Positions 8,304-16,614 of a DNA stretch of 64,000 bases are shown one piece after another. Position 1 is the first letter of the stretch; every line of letters starts with the position of its first letter. A program made the translations under genes and the position numbers. Origin of the DNA: Desulfocarbo indianensis (GTDB lineage: Bacteria; Desulfobacterota; Desulfarculia; Desulfarculales; Desulfarculaceae); NCBI GenBank assembly GCA_001184205.1, contig LBMP01000001.1, positions 1,330,001 to 1,394,000 on the forward strand, written 5' to 3'. The notes under the pieces were generated by a model. That model was given only the letters and a program-made list of their open reading frames with translations, made no database searches and was not told the origin of the DNA.

Positions 8304-9635
8304 TCAGGCCTTTCTGGGCAGGATAAGAGCTTCGCGGGGGCCGGGGTAATAGGGCAGGTCAGCGGGGCTGTCGCGCATGCCCCACAATTTTCCCCGGTCC
8401 AGGTAATTCAGGATGGTCTGCATGAGTTCGGTCCCCCTCAAGAGCCCCAAGGCGCCTTGGGCGCAGCGCACCTCGTCGAAACCGGCGGCCGCGTCTTGCC
8501 AGACGCCCGCGCCGTGCAGCAAGAGGGGCGAGCATTCGCCCGAATGCACCATCTCGCCCGAGCTGGGGGTGGCGTGATCGCCGGTCACCGCGATGAGCAG
8601 ATCGCCGCGCTTTTGGGAAGCCTCCACCAGCCCGGCCAGGCCGGCGTCCAGGGCCTCGATCACCCGGGCCTTCAGCCTGGGGTCCTTTTGATGGGCCGCC
8701 TCGTCCGGGGCCTTGGAATGCACGTGGATGAAATCGAAATCGTCCAGGCGCTCCAGGGCCGCCTCGATTTTGGCCGCCAGGTCGCGCGCCGGGTCCTCTC
8801 GCTCCTCCAGCAGCAGGGCCTCCGCGCCCAGCGCCCGGAACACCCCGCGGTAGATGGCGGCCGAGGAAAGGCTCAGCACCTTGAGGCCCCAGCGCAGGCC
8901 CACGGGCTCCACCGGGGTGGCCTGGCCGGCGCGCTGGGTCACCACCCCGTTCACCGGGGCCAGGCCCTGCTCCGCCCGCGCCAGGTTCAGAGGGTGTTCG
9001 GCCAGGGTCTGATGGGCGTGCTGCAGATAGGCGCTCAGCAGGCTGGCGGTGCGCCGGGCGGCCAGGTCTTCCCCGTGGCCGGCCCAGGGCAGGGGCTTAA
9101 GCAGGGGCTCGCCGGAAAGCAGGGGGTCGCTGTCGGTGACCCGCCGGGAAAGGCCGGCTCCCCGTAGAATGAGCGCGCCCGAGGAGCCCTTGGTGGGAAG
9201 CAGGCGGGCCAGGCCCAAGGGGCTGGCGTATTCGGCCGCGGCGCGGAAAAGCTCGGCCGCCAGGTTGGGCTCCAGCCTGGGCTTGCGCTCCACCAGCGAC
9301 AGCCGGCCCTCCTGGGGCCGGAACATGGCCAAATGGGCCAGAAAGGCCACGTCGCCGGGCTGGAGCTCCAAGCCGAACCCCAGGGCCTCCAAGTAGCCCC
9401 GGCCGGGAAATACCTCCTGGTCGTAGCCCATGAGGAAGAAATGGGCCGCCTCGCTGGGCAGGGCGGCGCCGGGGCTCAGGGCGTGGAAATGGCCGCAGGC
9501 CCCTTCTTTAGCCAGGCGGTCCAGGTTGGGCGTGGCCGCCTTTTGCAGAGGGGTCAGCCCGCCCAGGCAGTCGTGGCCGCGATCGGCCAGACCATCCAAC
9601 AAGACCAATACGCATTTGGCCGGCAATTGTCCCAT
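8304..9635 (-). CDS. apgM: 2,3-bisphosphoglycerate-independent phosphoglycerate mutase, archaeal type
   Basis: A 443-residue cytoplasmic enzyme interconverting 3- and 2-phosphoglycerate. Family blocks in order are VLLDGLADRG (metal Asp), TPNLDRLAKEGACG, the PSEAAHFFLMGYD segment holding the probable catalytic Ser, GRGYLEALGFG, HVHSKAPDEAAHQKDP, and VTGDHATPSSGEMVHSGECSPLLL with the Asp/His metal ligands. The length is slightly above the usual 400-410. The Ser block usually reads G-S-D-x-A-H, so the P-S-E-A-A-H here is a variant. It heads a two-gene minus-strand operon, and a good promoter lies at 9676-9704. Confidence 0.88.
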   Translation of the reverse strand: MGQLPAKCVLVLLDGLADRGHDCLGGLTPLQKAATPNLDRLAKEGACGHFHALSPGAALPSEAAHFFLMGYDQEVFPGRGYLEALGFGLELQPGDVAFLAHLAMFRPQEGRLSLVERKPRLEPNLAAELFRAAAEYASPLGLARLLPTKGSSGALILRGAGLSRRVTDSDPLLSGEPLLKPLPWAGHGEDLAARRTASLLSAYLQHAHQTLAEHPLNLARAEQGLAPVNGVVTQRAGQATPVEPVGLRWGLKVLSLSSAAIYRGVFRALGAEALLLEEREDPARDLAAKIEAALERLDDFDFIHVHSKAPDEAAHQKDPRLKARVIEALDAGLAGLVEASQKRGDLLIAVTGDHATPSSGEMVHSGECSPLLLHGAGVWQDAAAGFDEVRCAQGALGLLRGTELMQTILNYLDRGKLWGMRDSPADLPYYPGPREALILPRKA

Positions 9636-9675
9636 GCGCCCTCCCGAAGCTGATCGCCGTCATGGCTCGGGGCAA

Positions 9676-9704
9676 ATCATATCATCAGCCGGCCCGCCTG
9701 AAAA
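9676..9704 (-). promoter_or_regulatory. Candidate sigma70 promoter for apgM
   Basis: Reading the minus strand, TTTTCA (9704-9699, 4 of 6) and TATGAT (9681-9676, 5 of 6) are separated by exactly 17 bases. The start codon of apgM is about 40 bases downstream. On the plus strand a TATAAT at 9760-9765 could serve the divergent maoC gene, but it has no clear -35. Confidence 0.5.
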
Positions 9705-9831
9705 ACCACGGGTTGCTTGGCGGGGGGGCGGGAACGCCCGTGGCCTTGGCCGGCCTTTATATAATATGCTATCCCAAAAGGCCTAAAGTCTTGACCTAGG
9801 GCCTGTCTGACCAAGGGGCAAGGAGCCGACC

Positions 9832-10305
9832 ATGTCACAAATGCGCGCGAGGGCCGCGGCCGGGATCGCCCTGGGCGACACCTTCACCGTATCCCGCACC
9901 TTCAGCCGGGAGGACACTCAGGCCTTCGGCCATCTCACCCGCGATTACAACCCGGTGCATTACGATGACGGCTTCGCGGAGGTCAAGGGGTTCAGCGGCC
10001 TGATTTGCCACGGTCTTTTGACCGGCAGCCTGATTTGCCAGGTGGGCGGCCAAGTGGGCTGGCTGGCCAGCGGCATGGAGTTCAAATTCAAGCGGCCGGT
10101 GTATTTCGGGGATACCGTCACCTGTAGCCTCACCATCACCAAGCTGGAGGACGGCGGCAAGGCCGAGGCCAGGGCGCTAATGACCAACCAGCATGGCGAG
10201 GAGGTGGTGGAGGCCCGGCTGGAAGGCATTCTGCCCGGCCGGGCCGAAAGGGAGGAACTGCGCAGGATGCGGGCCCAGGGCGACCCCGGCAATCCCCTGG
10301 CCTAA
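9832..10305 (+). CDS. MaoC family dehydratase (R-specific enoyl-CoA hydratase type)
   Basis: A 157-residue single hot-dog domain protein. The hydratase-2 active-site motif is clear: FSREDTQAFGHLTRDYNPVHYDD with its catalytic Asp and His, then GLICHGLLTGSL. YFGDTVTCSLTI is the usual third block. PhaJ-like enzymes hydrate trans-2-enoyl-CoA to (R)-3-hydroxyacyl-CoA. It stands alone, so whether it serves fatty-acid or other acyl-CoA metabolism is open. It is divergent from apgM and followed by the folded element at 10320-10453. Confidence 0.9.
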   Translation: MSQMRARAAAGIALGDTFTVSRTFSREDTQAFGHLTRDYNPVHYDDGFAEVKGFSGLICHGLLTGSLICQVGGQVGWLASGMEFKFKRPVYFGDTVTCSLTITKLEDGGKAEARALMTNQHGEEVVEARLEGILPGRAEREELRRMRAQGDPGNPLA

Positions 10306-10319
10306 CCCGCCTATTTCAC

Positions 10320-10453
10320 GAGGGCCGCGCGTCCGGCGCAGCCAGCCGGCGGCGCCCTGAGTTGCCGGCCGCTCTCGGGCCTTGAGGTGGCTTTGGCTGC
10401 GCCCGCGGCCCTCGCTTGCCAGGCGCCTTGTCTGCCGGCGGCTGGCTGTGCCG
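10320..10453. ncRNA. Folded intergenic element with two competing long stems
   Basis: This lies in the 353-base gap between maoC and a small ORF; the rest of the gap shows nothing else I can name. 10320-10329 pairs perfectly with 10404-10413, and 10335-10343 with 10395-10403, giving a nearly continuous 19-bp stem interrupted by a 5-base bulge. The same left arm (10334-10353) also pairs with 10434-10453 at about 17 of 20 positions. The two pairings exclude each other. A T5 run at 10492-10496 follows. It may be a terminator/antiterminator-like fold, a REP-type repeat, or a small RNA; no protein reading is convincing. Confidence 0.4.
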
Positions 10454-10658
10454 GGCCCGAGTGCGAACCGTCCCTCGATCATGACGCGGCCTTTTTCATA
10501 TTGGTCCCATGAATACTAACTCATCGCTTAATACCGACCGCCCCCCGTGAAATATGCGGGCTGGAAATTTTGCCGGCAAGGGGCGTTTTTCGCTCAAGTC
10601 GACCGCCGGTTTTCCCGATGTACTTTTCAACAGGGCAAACACACCCAAGGAGGTCGAC

Positions 10659-10805
10659 ATGGAAGTCGCTGCCATCTTGCTGAGCCTGACGGGATTGGGG
10701 GTCGCTGTGACCCTGGCACTCAAGGACGAGCGCCGCGCCCAGACCCGGATGGCCGAATGCCTGGCCAACCTCAAATGCTCCAACGCCAGGCGCGGACCCA
10801 CCTAG
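10659..10805 (+). CDS. 48-residue hypothetical membrane peptide
   Basis: A strong AAGGAGG (10647-10653) lies 5 bases before the ATG at 10659. The product begins with a hydrophobic stretch (VAAILLSLTGLGVAVTLAL), followed by a charged tail with two cysteines (ECLANLKCSN). One membrane helix with a basic cytoplasmic tail is likely. The open frame extends upstream to 10554 but without a ribosome site. It has no recognisable family. A good terminator at 10954-10990 is the next plus-strand signal. The strong ribosome site is the main argument that it is real. Confidence 0.55.
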   Translation: MEVAAILLSLTGLGVAVTLALKDERRAQTRMAECLANLKCSNARRGPT

Positions 10806-10953
10806 TCACCCAAGATCCCTGCTGACCGCCTTTGGCTCTCCGGACCGGTTGTGGAGTATTGCGCGCCGCCGGGGGAATCATAGGCCGCCGATATCAGCGG
10901 TAAGGAGGGGATCTGTCCGGTGGCGGCCGGCCCGGAGGCCGGCGGAATCAGAC

Positions 10954-10990
10954 AAGCCCCCGGCCGGGAAGAACGCCCGGTGGGGGCTTT
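10954..10990 (+). terminator. Intrinsic terminator between the small ORF and the converging sensor kinase
   Basis: AAGCCCCC (10954-10961) pairs with GGGGGCTT (10982-10989) and CCGGG (10964-10968) with CCCGG (10976-10980), leaving a 7-base loop and a TTTAT tail. It could serve both converging transcripts. Confidence 0.6.
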
Positions 10991-11021
10991 ATCCATTGGC
11001 TCGTTGCATTGGGACGCCGGG

Positions 11022-12797
11022 TCAGGCCGGCAGGAGCAGGCGGAAGCTGCTGCCTTTGCCGGGTTGGCTCTGCACCTCCACCTGCCCGCCCTGGGTCTGG
11101 GTCAGGTGCTTGACGATGGAGAGCCCCAGGCCGGTGCCGCCCATCTCCCGCGAACGGTTTTTATCCACCCGGTAGAAGCGCTCGAAAATGCGGGGCAGGT
11201 GCTCGGCCGCGATGCCCACGCCGGTGTCCTTGACCTCGATCACCACCCGGCCGGGCTCCTTTTCCACCGAAAGCGTCACCTTGCCGCCGGGGTCGGTGTA
11301 TTTGATGGCGTTGTCCAAAAGGTTCAGAGCCGCCTGTTCCAGCTTCCGGCGGTCGGCCTTGAAGCGCAGCCCCTCCTCCGGCAGGCGGCAGTCCAGATCG
11401 ATGCCGCGCAGGCCGGCCATGTCTTCCACGATGCCCATGAGCGATTCGCATAAATCCTTGGCCGACACTTCCTCCATCTGGATATCCAGGGAGCCCGATT
11501 CCAGGGCGGCCAGGTCCATGAGGTCCTGCACCAGGCATTGCAGACGCACCACCTGGCGGGCGATCATTTCCGCGAAATGGCGCGCGTCCTCCGGAGAGTC
11601 CAGGGCCCCGTCCAGGAGGGTTTCCACCGATCCCCGGATGGCGGCCAGGGGGGTGCGCAGCTCATGGCTCACGTTGGCCACGAAATCGCGCCGCACCTCC
11701 TCGGTGCGCTTGCGTTCGGTGATGTCGTGCAGCACCGCCACGCAGCCCGCCCCCAGTTCGTTGTCGTCCAGACTCGCCACGCTCACCTCCAGATAGCGCT
11801 TGGGGGGGCCCAGGGTACGCATTTGACTGGTGACCAGATGTTTTTCCTGCCGGGCCTGGTTGATGGCCGACAGCAGATCCGCGTTGCGGATGCAATCGGA
11901 GGCCACCTGCCCCACCGGCTCCACGCTCAGGTTCAGCATGCGCTTGAGCGCCTGATTGGCCAGGAGCACGTGGTTGTCCCGGTCCACCAGGAGCACGCCC
12001 TCCACCATGCCCCTCAGCACGGCCTCCAGGCGGTCCCTGGCGCTGGTTACGGCGGTGATCTGCTGCTGGAGGCTGTCGGCCATGCGGTCGAAGGCGCGGC
12101 CCAGGTCTCCCACCTCGTGGCTGGGATAGCGGATGAGCCGGCGGGAGAGGTCGCCGCCGGCTATGCTGGCCGCGGTCTTGGTCAGCTCCTTCACCGGCCG
12201 GGAGATGCGCCGGGCCACCAGATAGGCCACGCCGAAGGAGAGCACCAGGCCCAAGAGGACCGCGCCGAAGATGAGGCGGCGGGTATGGGCCAGGGTCTGG
12301 TCCACTTCGGAAAGGGGCAGGGCCAGGCGCACCACCAGGGGCGGCCGCTCCGGCAGCCGCAGGACGTCGGCCATGTAAAGGAGGTCCGCGCCCACCGTGG
12401 TGCTGCGCCGGATGGAGGCGCCCTGGCCGTTTTGCATGGCCGCCTGCACCTCGGGACGGCCGGCGTGGTTTTCCAGGCGCTCCAGGGCCTCGGGCGCCAC
12501 GTGGGAATCGCCGATCACCTCGCCGTTCAAACGGATCAGGGTGACCCGCAAGTTCAGGCGGCGGCCGATCTGGTCGGCCAGCTTGTCGTTTTCGGCCAGG
12601 GAGGCCTCGGGCCGCCAGCGGTCCTTCATGACCGCTTCCACCAGGCTAAGCTCCTGGGAAAGGTTGGCTTGGATGTGCTGGACCAGCTGGTTGCGCAGGG
12701 AGCCTTGCAGGATCACCGCCACGAAAACCAACGTGCAAAGCACCACCAGGAAACAGCCCGTCAGTATCCAGCCCTGGAAGGAGAGCCGGAAATTCAT
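11022..12797 (-). CDS. Sensor histidine kinase, PhoR-like (HAMP-PAS-HisKA-HATPase)
   Basis: A 591-residue inner-membrane kinase. One helix at about residues 10-30, an extracytoplasmic sensor of about 130 residues, and a second helix near 165-190 (LIFGAVLLGLVLSFGVAYLV) are followed by HAMP, a PAS domain near 250-350, HisKA with FVANVSHELRTPLAAIRG (phospho-accepting His378), and HATPase with NLLDNAIKYT, DTGVGI and GGTGLGLSIVKH. This is the PhoR layout, but no phosphate genes are adjacent, so the signal is unknown. Its start overlaps the regulator stop by 4 bases. Confidence 0.9.
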   Translation of the reverse strand: MNFRLSFQGWILTGCFLVVLCTLVFVAVILQGSLRNQLVQHIQANLSQELSLVEAVMKDRWRPEASLAENDKLADQIGRRLNLRVTLIRLNGEVIGDSHVAPEALERLENHAGRPEVQAAMQNGQGASIRRSTTVGADLLYMADVLRLPERPPLVVRLALPLSEVDQTLAHTRRLIFGAVLLGLVLSFGVAYLVARRISRPVKELTKTAASIAGGDLSRRLIRYPSHEVGDLGRAFDRMADSLQQQITAVTSARDRLEAVLRGMVEGVLLVDRDNHVLLANQALKRMLNLSVEPVGQVASDCIRNADLLSAINQARQEKHLVTSQMRTLGPPKRYLEVSVASLDDNELGAGCVAVLHDITERKRTEEVRRDFVANVSHELRTPLAAIRGSVETLLDGALDSPEDARHFAEMIARQVVRLQCLVQDLMDLAALESGSLDIQMEEVSAKDLCESLMGIVEDMAGLRGIDLDCRLPEEGLRFKADRRKLEQAALNLLDNAIKYTDPGGKVTLSVEKEPGRVVIEVKDTGVGIAAEHLPRIFERFYRVDKNRSREMGGTGLGLSIVKHLTQTQGGQVEVQSQPGKGSSFRLLLPA

Positions 12798-13483
12798 GCG
12801 GACTCCTGGAAGCGGTAACCGATGCCGCGCACGGTTTCGATCAGGTCGGCCAGCTCGCCCAGCTTTTTGCGCAGGCGGCGCACGTGGGTATCCACGGTGC
12901 GGGCGTAGCCCTCATAGGCGTAGCCCCAGACCCGCTCCAAAAGCACCTCGCGGGTCTGCACCTTGCCGGCGTTCACCGCCAGATGATGCAAAAGGCGGAA
13001 CTCGGTGGCGGTGAGTTGCAGGTCGCGCCCCGCCGCCTCGGCCAGATGGCGCTCCGGGTCTATGAGCAAGTCGCCCATGGATATCCGGCCGCCGCCGCTC
13101 ACCGGCTCCTGGGTGCGGCGCAGGATGGCCTGGGAGCGCAGGACGAGCTCCCTGGTGCTGAAGGGTTTGGTCAGGTAGTCGTCCGCGCCCAATTCAAACC
13201 CGATTATGCGGTCGGTTTCGCCGGCCAGGGCGGTCAGCATGAGAATGGGAATGGCGCGGGTGCCTTCGCCCTGGCGCAGACGGCGGCAAACTTCCTTGCC
13301 GTCCATGCCGGGCAGCATGAGGTCCAAGATCACCAAGTCCGGTTTTTCGCTTTGCGCCAGGCGCAGTCCCTCGGTTCCATCCAGGGCCTTCAGAACCTTG
13401 CAGCCGGCTTGGCGGAGGTTGAAGTCCACCACGTCCAGGATGTCACGTTCGTCCTCGACGATCAAGACCGTGGGTTTGCTCAT
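12794..13483 (-). CDS. Response regulator, OmpR/PhoB family
   Basis: 229 residues from the ATG at 13483, which has GGAGAG about 8 bases upstream; a longer frame to 13519 lacks a ribosome site. The receiver domain has acidic E10, D11, E12, phospho-acceptor Asp54 (VILDLMLPGMDG), the switch Thr in MLTALAG, and Lys in YLTKPFS. The C-terminal winged helix reads EVLLERVWGYAYEGYARTVDTHVRRLRKKL. It is the DNA-binding partner of the downstream kinase. Palindromes at 13574-13593 and 13645-13657 lie just upstream, between it and lutABC. Confidence 0.92.
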   Translation of the reverse strand: MSKPTVLIVEDERDILDVVDFNLRQAGCKVLKALDGTEGLRLAQSEKPDLVILDLMLPGMDGKEVCRRLRQGEGTRAIPILMLTALAGETDRIIGFELGADDYLTKPFSTRELVLRSQAILRRTQEPVSGGGRISMGDLLIDPERHLAEAAGRDLQLTATEFRLLHHLAVNAGKVQTREVLLERVWGYAYEGYARTVDTHVRRLRKKLGELADLIETVRGIGYRFQESA

Positions 13484-13573
13484 CGGGTTTCTCTCCGCTG
13501 GGCTCCGCCCGCTCGGCAAAAACCAAGCGGAGCCGGGTCACATAATGGGGGCGCCGCCGGCGTCCCGGCCACA

Positions 13574-13593
13574 GTGTCACCTTATCTTGACAC
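13574..13593. promoter_or_regulatory. Palindromic operator candidate GTGTCA-N8-TGACAC
   Basis: A perfect 6+6 inverted repeat with an 8-base spacer lies in the divergent region between the response regulator and lutABC. The half-site TGTCA also occurs in pho boxes, but pho boxes are direct repeats, so an unidentified dimeric regulator is equally possible. Confidence 0.4.
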
Positions 13594-13644
13594 ACCCGAA
13601 GAAGCTGGCCGCTGCTTTGAGCAGTGTCCAGGCATATTTAACTA

Positions 13645-13657
13645 TTTTGTCACAAAA
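13645..13657. promoter_or_regulatory. Inverted repeat TTTTGT-C-ACAAAA upstream of lutA
   Basis: A 6+6 inverted repeat around one central base, about 70 bases before lutA in the most AT-rich part of the intergenic region. A GC hairpin at 13691-13711 (GCCCGCC with GGCGGGC) follows within the leader, and no clear ribosome site precedes lutA. Confidence 0.35.
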
Positions 13658-13725
13658 CCCGTCGCCTGTGCAAAATTGCTGGCCAGGCTTGCCCGCCGGG
13701 CCCGGGCGGGCTATCTTAACATGCC

Positions 13726-14472
13726 ATGACAGCCATCCCCACATTGCGGCCGGCCTTTTTCGCCACCTGCCTGGTGGATGCCCTGGCGCCCCAGGTGGGC
13801 CGCGCCGCTTTGCGCCTGCTGGCCCGCCGGGGCATGCGGCCCCAGGTCCCGGCCCGCCAGGTCTGCTGCGGGCAATCGCTGTTCAAGGCAGGCCATTCGG
13901 CGGCCGCCCGCCGGGTGGCCCGGGCCTGGGTGCAGGCCTTCAGCGGCGCGGAGCTCATCGTATCTCCCTCCGGCTCCTGCGTGGCCCACGTGCGGCGCAA
14001 CCTGCCCGGCCTTTTGGAGCCCTGGCCCGAGTTGGCCGCCCAGGCCCGCGAACTGGCCGCCCGCACCTTCGAGCTCAGCCAGTTCCTTTATAGAGTGACG
14101 GGCCTGGACTCCACCGGCGCGGCCGCGCCATCCCCGGCCTGGACCTATCATCCTTCCTGCGGCCTGCATCGGGCCCTGGGCGAGGACGAGGCCCCCTACC
14201 GCCTTTTGGACGCCCTGGCCGGCGAGCCCCGGCGGCCCCTGCCCGAGGCCGAGCGCTGCTGCGGTTTCGGCGGGTCCTTCAGCGTTACCCATCCGGAACT
14301 ATCGGCCCGCCTGCTGGCCGATAAGCTGGCCGCCGCGCGCCAGGCCGGGGCCCGGACCCTGGTGGTGGGCGACGTGGGCTGTTTCCTGCACCTCTCCTGC
14401 GGCGCGGCCCAAAGCGATCCCGAGCTCAGGGTGATTCACCTGGCTGAGGCCCTGGCCGGGGAGGGGGCCTGA
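13726..14472 (+). CDS. lutA: L-lactate oxidation complex subunit LutA (LldE/YkgE)
   Basis: A 248-residue cytoplasmic (Fe-S) protein with two cysteine-rich CCG-type domains, as in heterodisulfide reductase HdrD. Visible motifs are FFATCLVDALAPQVG, ARQVCCGQSLFKAGH, SPSGSCVAHVR, YHPSCGLHR, ERCCGFGGSFSV and VGDVGCFLHLSCG. LutABC oxidises L-lactate to pyruvate, passing electrons to the respiratory chain. No convincing ribosome site is visible; a GC hairpin sits 15 bases upstream. The stop overlaps lutB. Confidence 0.88.
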   Translation: MTAIPTLRPAFFATCLVDALAPQVGRAALRLLARRGMRPQVPARQVCCGQSLFKAGHSAAARRVARAWVQAFSGAELIVSPSGSCVAHVRRNLPGLLEPWPELAAQARELAARTFELSQFLYRVTGLDSTGAAAPSPAWTYHPSCGLHRALGEDEAPYRLLDALAGEPRRPLPEAERCCGFGGSFSVTHPELSARLLADKLAAARQAGARTLVVGDVGCFLHLSCGAAQSDPELRVIHLAEALAGEGA

Positions 14473-15845
14473 TGGCCGGCCGCCTCAAGCCCGTCAGCCA
14501 GGAGCGCCTGGCCCAGGCCCTGGCCGGCTTCACCGGCCGCCTGCGCCAGCTCAGGGCCCAGGGTTTCAGCGATCCCGCGCTGACCGCCTCCTTCCGCGCC
14601 AGGGCCAGGGCGGCCAAGCTGGAGTATCTCTCCCGCCCGGCCTTTTATCTGGCCAGGCTGGCCGAAAGAGTGGAGGACGAGGGCGGCCGGGTGCATTTCG
14701 CCGGCGACGCGGCCGAGGCCCGGCAACAGGTGGTGGCTATCTGCGCGCGGGCAGGCGTCAGCCGCCTGGTCAAGGGCAAATCCATGACCTGCGAGGAGAT
14801 AGAGCTCAACCCCGCCCTGGAGGCGGTCGGCATCCAGGCCACCGAGACCGATCTGGGCGAGTTCATTATCCAATTGGCCGGCGAAACGCCCTTTCACATC
14901 CTGGGGCCGGCCCTGCACCGCACCCGCCGGGAGATCGCCGAGCTGTTTTCCCGGCATTTCGAGCCGGTGGACCCCGACCCCAAGGCCCTGACCGCCCTGG
15001 CCCGCAAAGTGCTGCGGGAACGCTTTCTGCAAGCCGAGGCGGGGCTCACCGGGGTCAACGTCATGGCCTGCGACAGCGGAACCATGGCGCTGGTCACCAA
15101 CGAGGGCAACGGCCGTTTTTGCTCGACCCTGCCCAGGGTGCACATCGCGGTGATGGGTCTGGAAAAGCCGGTGCCCACCCTGGGCGACCTGGCGCTGATA
15201 TCCACCCTGTTGCCCAGGGCGGCGGTGGGCTGGCCGCTTTCGTCTTATGTGTCCTGGCTGCGCGGCGCGGCCGGCCGCAGCGCCGGCGCGGGCCCCCGGG
15301 AGTTTCACCTGGTAATCGTGGACAATGGGCGTTCGCGGATATTGGCCAGTGACTATCGGGAGATCCTGCTTTGCCTGCGCTGTTCAAGCTGCCTTAATCA
15401 TTGCCCGATTTACATAGCGGCCGGCGGCCACCAATACGGCTGGGTCTACACCGGGCCCATGGGCAGCGTGCTGACGCCGCTGCTGCGCGGCGAGGAGGGC
15501 GACGAAGACCTGTCCCAAGCCTCCACCCTGTGCGGCGTCTGCCGGGAAAAATGCCCCATGGGCATCGACCTGCCCGGCCTGCTCCTGCGCCGCCGCCAGG
15601 AGGCCCGGCCGCCGCTGCATGGACTGCTGCCGCGCCTGGCCGCGGAAATGCTTTCCCACCGGGAGCTGTTCCAGGGGGCCTGCCGACTGGCCGCGCCGCT
15701 GCTCAAGGGCCTGAGCCATCTGGATGACAAGCATTTGCCGCCCGGACCCTGGCGGGGCTGGCGCCGGGGCCGCCGGCTGCCCCCTATGAGCGGCTCCACC
15801 TTGCTGGGCGCCCTGCGGCATTCCAAGGATAGAACCCGTGGATAA
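14472..15845 (+). CDS. lutB: L-lactate oxidation complex subunit LutB (LldF/YkgF)
   Basis: A 457-residue protein with an N-terminal LUD (DUF162) domain, containing SRLVKGKSMTCEEIELN and GVNVMACDSGTMALVTNEGNGR, followed by two 4Fe-4S motifs, CLRCSSCLNHCPIY and CGVCREKCPMGIDLP. The C-terminal tail is typical. It is the central Fe-S subunit of the lactate complex. It overlaps lutA by one base and lutC by 8. A lactate permease is not in the window. Confidence 0.9.
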   Translation: MAGRLKPVSQERLAQALAGFTGRLRQLRAQGFSDPALTASFRARARAAKLEYLSRPAFYLARLAERVEDEGGRVHFAGDAAEARQQVVAICARAGVSRLVKGKSMTCEEIELNPALEAVGIQATETDLGEFIIQLAGETPFHILGPALHRTRREIAELFSRHFEPVDPDPKALTALARKVLRERFLQAEAGLTGVNVMACDSGTMALVTNEGNGRFCSTLPRVHIAVMGLEKPVPTLGDLALISTLLPRAAVGWPLSSYVSWLRGAAGRSAGAGPREFHLVIVDNGRSRILASDYREILLCLRCSSCLNHCPIYIAAGGHQYGWVYTGPMGSVLTPLLRGEEGDEDLSQASTLCGVCREKCPMGIDLPGLLLRRRQEARPPLHGLLPRLAAEMLSHRELFQGACRLAAPLLKGLSHLDDKHLPPGPWRGWRRGRRLPPMSGSTLLGALRHSKDRTRG

Positions 15846-16494
15846 AAAAGAATTTCTGGCCCGCCTGCCCCAAGGGGCCGTCACGGCCCCGGCCCGGCCG
15901 CCGGGGCCGGCCGAGGCTCCCCCCCGCGATCTCCTGGCCGAGCTGAGCGCCAAATTAAAGGGCGCGGGCATGGGCGTGCACCTGCGGGAAACCCCGGCGG
16001 AGGCGCTGGCCCATGCCCTTGATTTAATAAGGCAAAGCGGCGCGGAGCGGGTGGGGGCGGCCGACCTGGGCCCCGAACTCAACGGCCGCTTGCCCCAGGC
16101 CGCGCGCCAGGCGGGCCTGGAACTGGTGGCCGCGGGCGACGGCCAGGCGGAGCCGCGGCAACTGGAGCCGCTCCAGGCCGGCTTGACCAGGGCGGACCTG
16201 GCCCTGGCCTCGGTGGGCGGCCTGGTGCAGGCGGCCCGGCCGGGCGGCGGGCGGCTCATGTCCCTGCTGCCGTGGCTGCACGTGGTTTTGTTGAGCGCCG
16301 GCGACGTGTTGCCCTCCCTGGACGATCTGCCGGCGGCGCTCAATGATCCCGCCCGCTTTCCCGGCGGGCCGCCGCCCGCGGTGAGCATCATAGGCGGGCC
16401 CTCCAAGACCGGCGACATAGAGGCGGTGATCGTTCTGGGGGCGCACGGCCCGGGGCGGGTGGAGGTGGTGGTCTGGAGCCAAGCGGGGGCCTGA
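15838..16494 (+). CDS. lutC: L-lactate oxidation complex subunit LutC (LldG/YkgG)
   Basis: A 218-residue LUD-domain protein starting at a GTG inside the end of lutB. DLALASVGGLVQAARPGGGRLMS and the C-terminal SIIGGPSKTGDIEAVIVLGAHGP are the LutC hallmarks. It is the third subunit of the LutABC complex. No strong ribosome site is visible, so translation is probably coupled to lutB. Confidence 0.88.
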   Translation: MDKKEFLARLPQGAVTAPARPPGPAEAPPRDLLAELSAKLKGAGMGVHLRETPAEALAHALDLIRQSGAERVGAADLGPELNGRLPQAARQAGLELVAAGDGQAEPRQLEPLQAGLTRADLALASVGGLVQAARPGGGRLMSLLPWLHVVLLSAGDVLPSLDDLPAALNDPARFPGGPPPAVSIIGGPSKTGDIEAVIVLGAHGPGRVEVVVWSQAGA

Positions 16495-16538
16495 GGTGGA
16501 GCTTCACGTAATTACAATAGGATATCAAGATCGCGGCG

Positions 16539-16567
16539 TTGACAGGCCGGGCCGGGGGGGGTAAGGT
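16539..16567 (+). promoter_or_regulatory. Candidate sigma70 promoter for the ClC gene
   Basis: A perfect TTGACA (16539-16544) is followed after 17 bases by TAAGGT (16562-16567, 3 of 6 matches). The coding start is about 48 bases further on. Confidence 0.5.
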
Positions 16568-16614
16568 AATCCGCTGAATCCGGCTATGGTTTAAGCCCCC
16601 AGGGAGATGGAACC

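Noticed and set aside
13206-14093. 295-residue frame spanning the regulator-lutA gap
   Set aside because: It runs across two real genes in other frames and an intergenic region with palindromes; composition is shadow-like.
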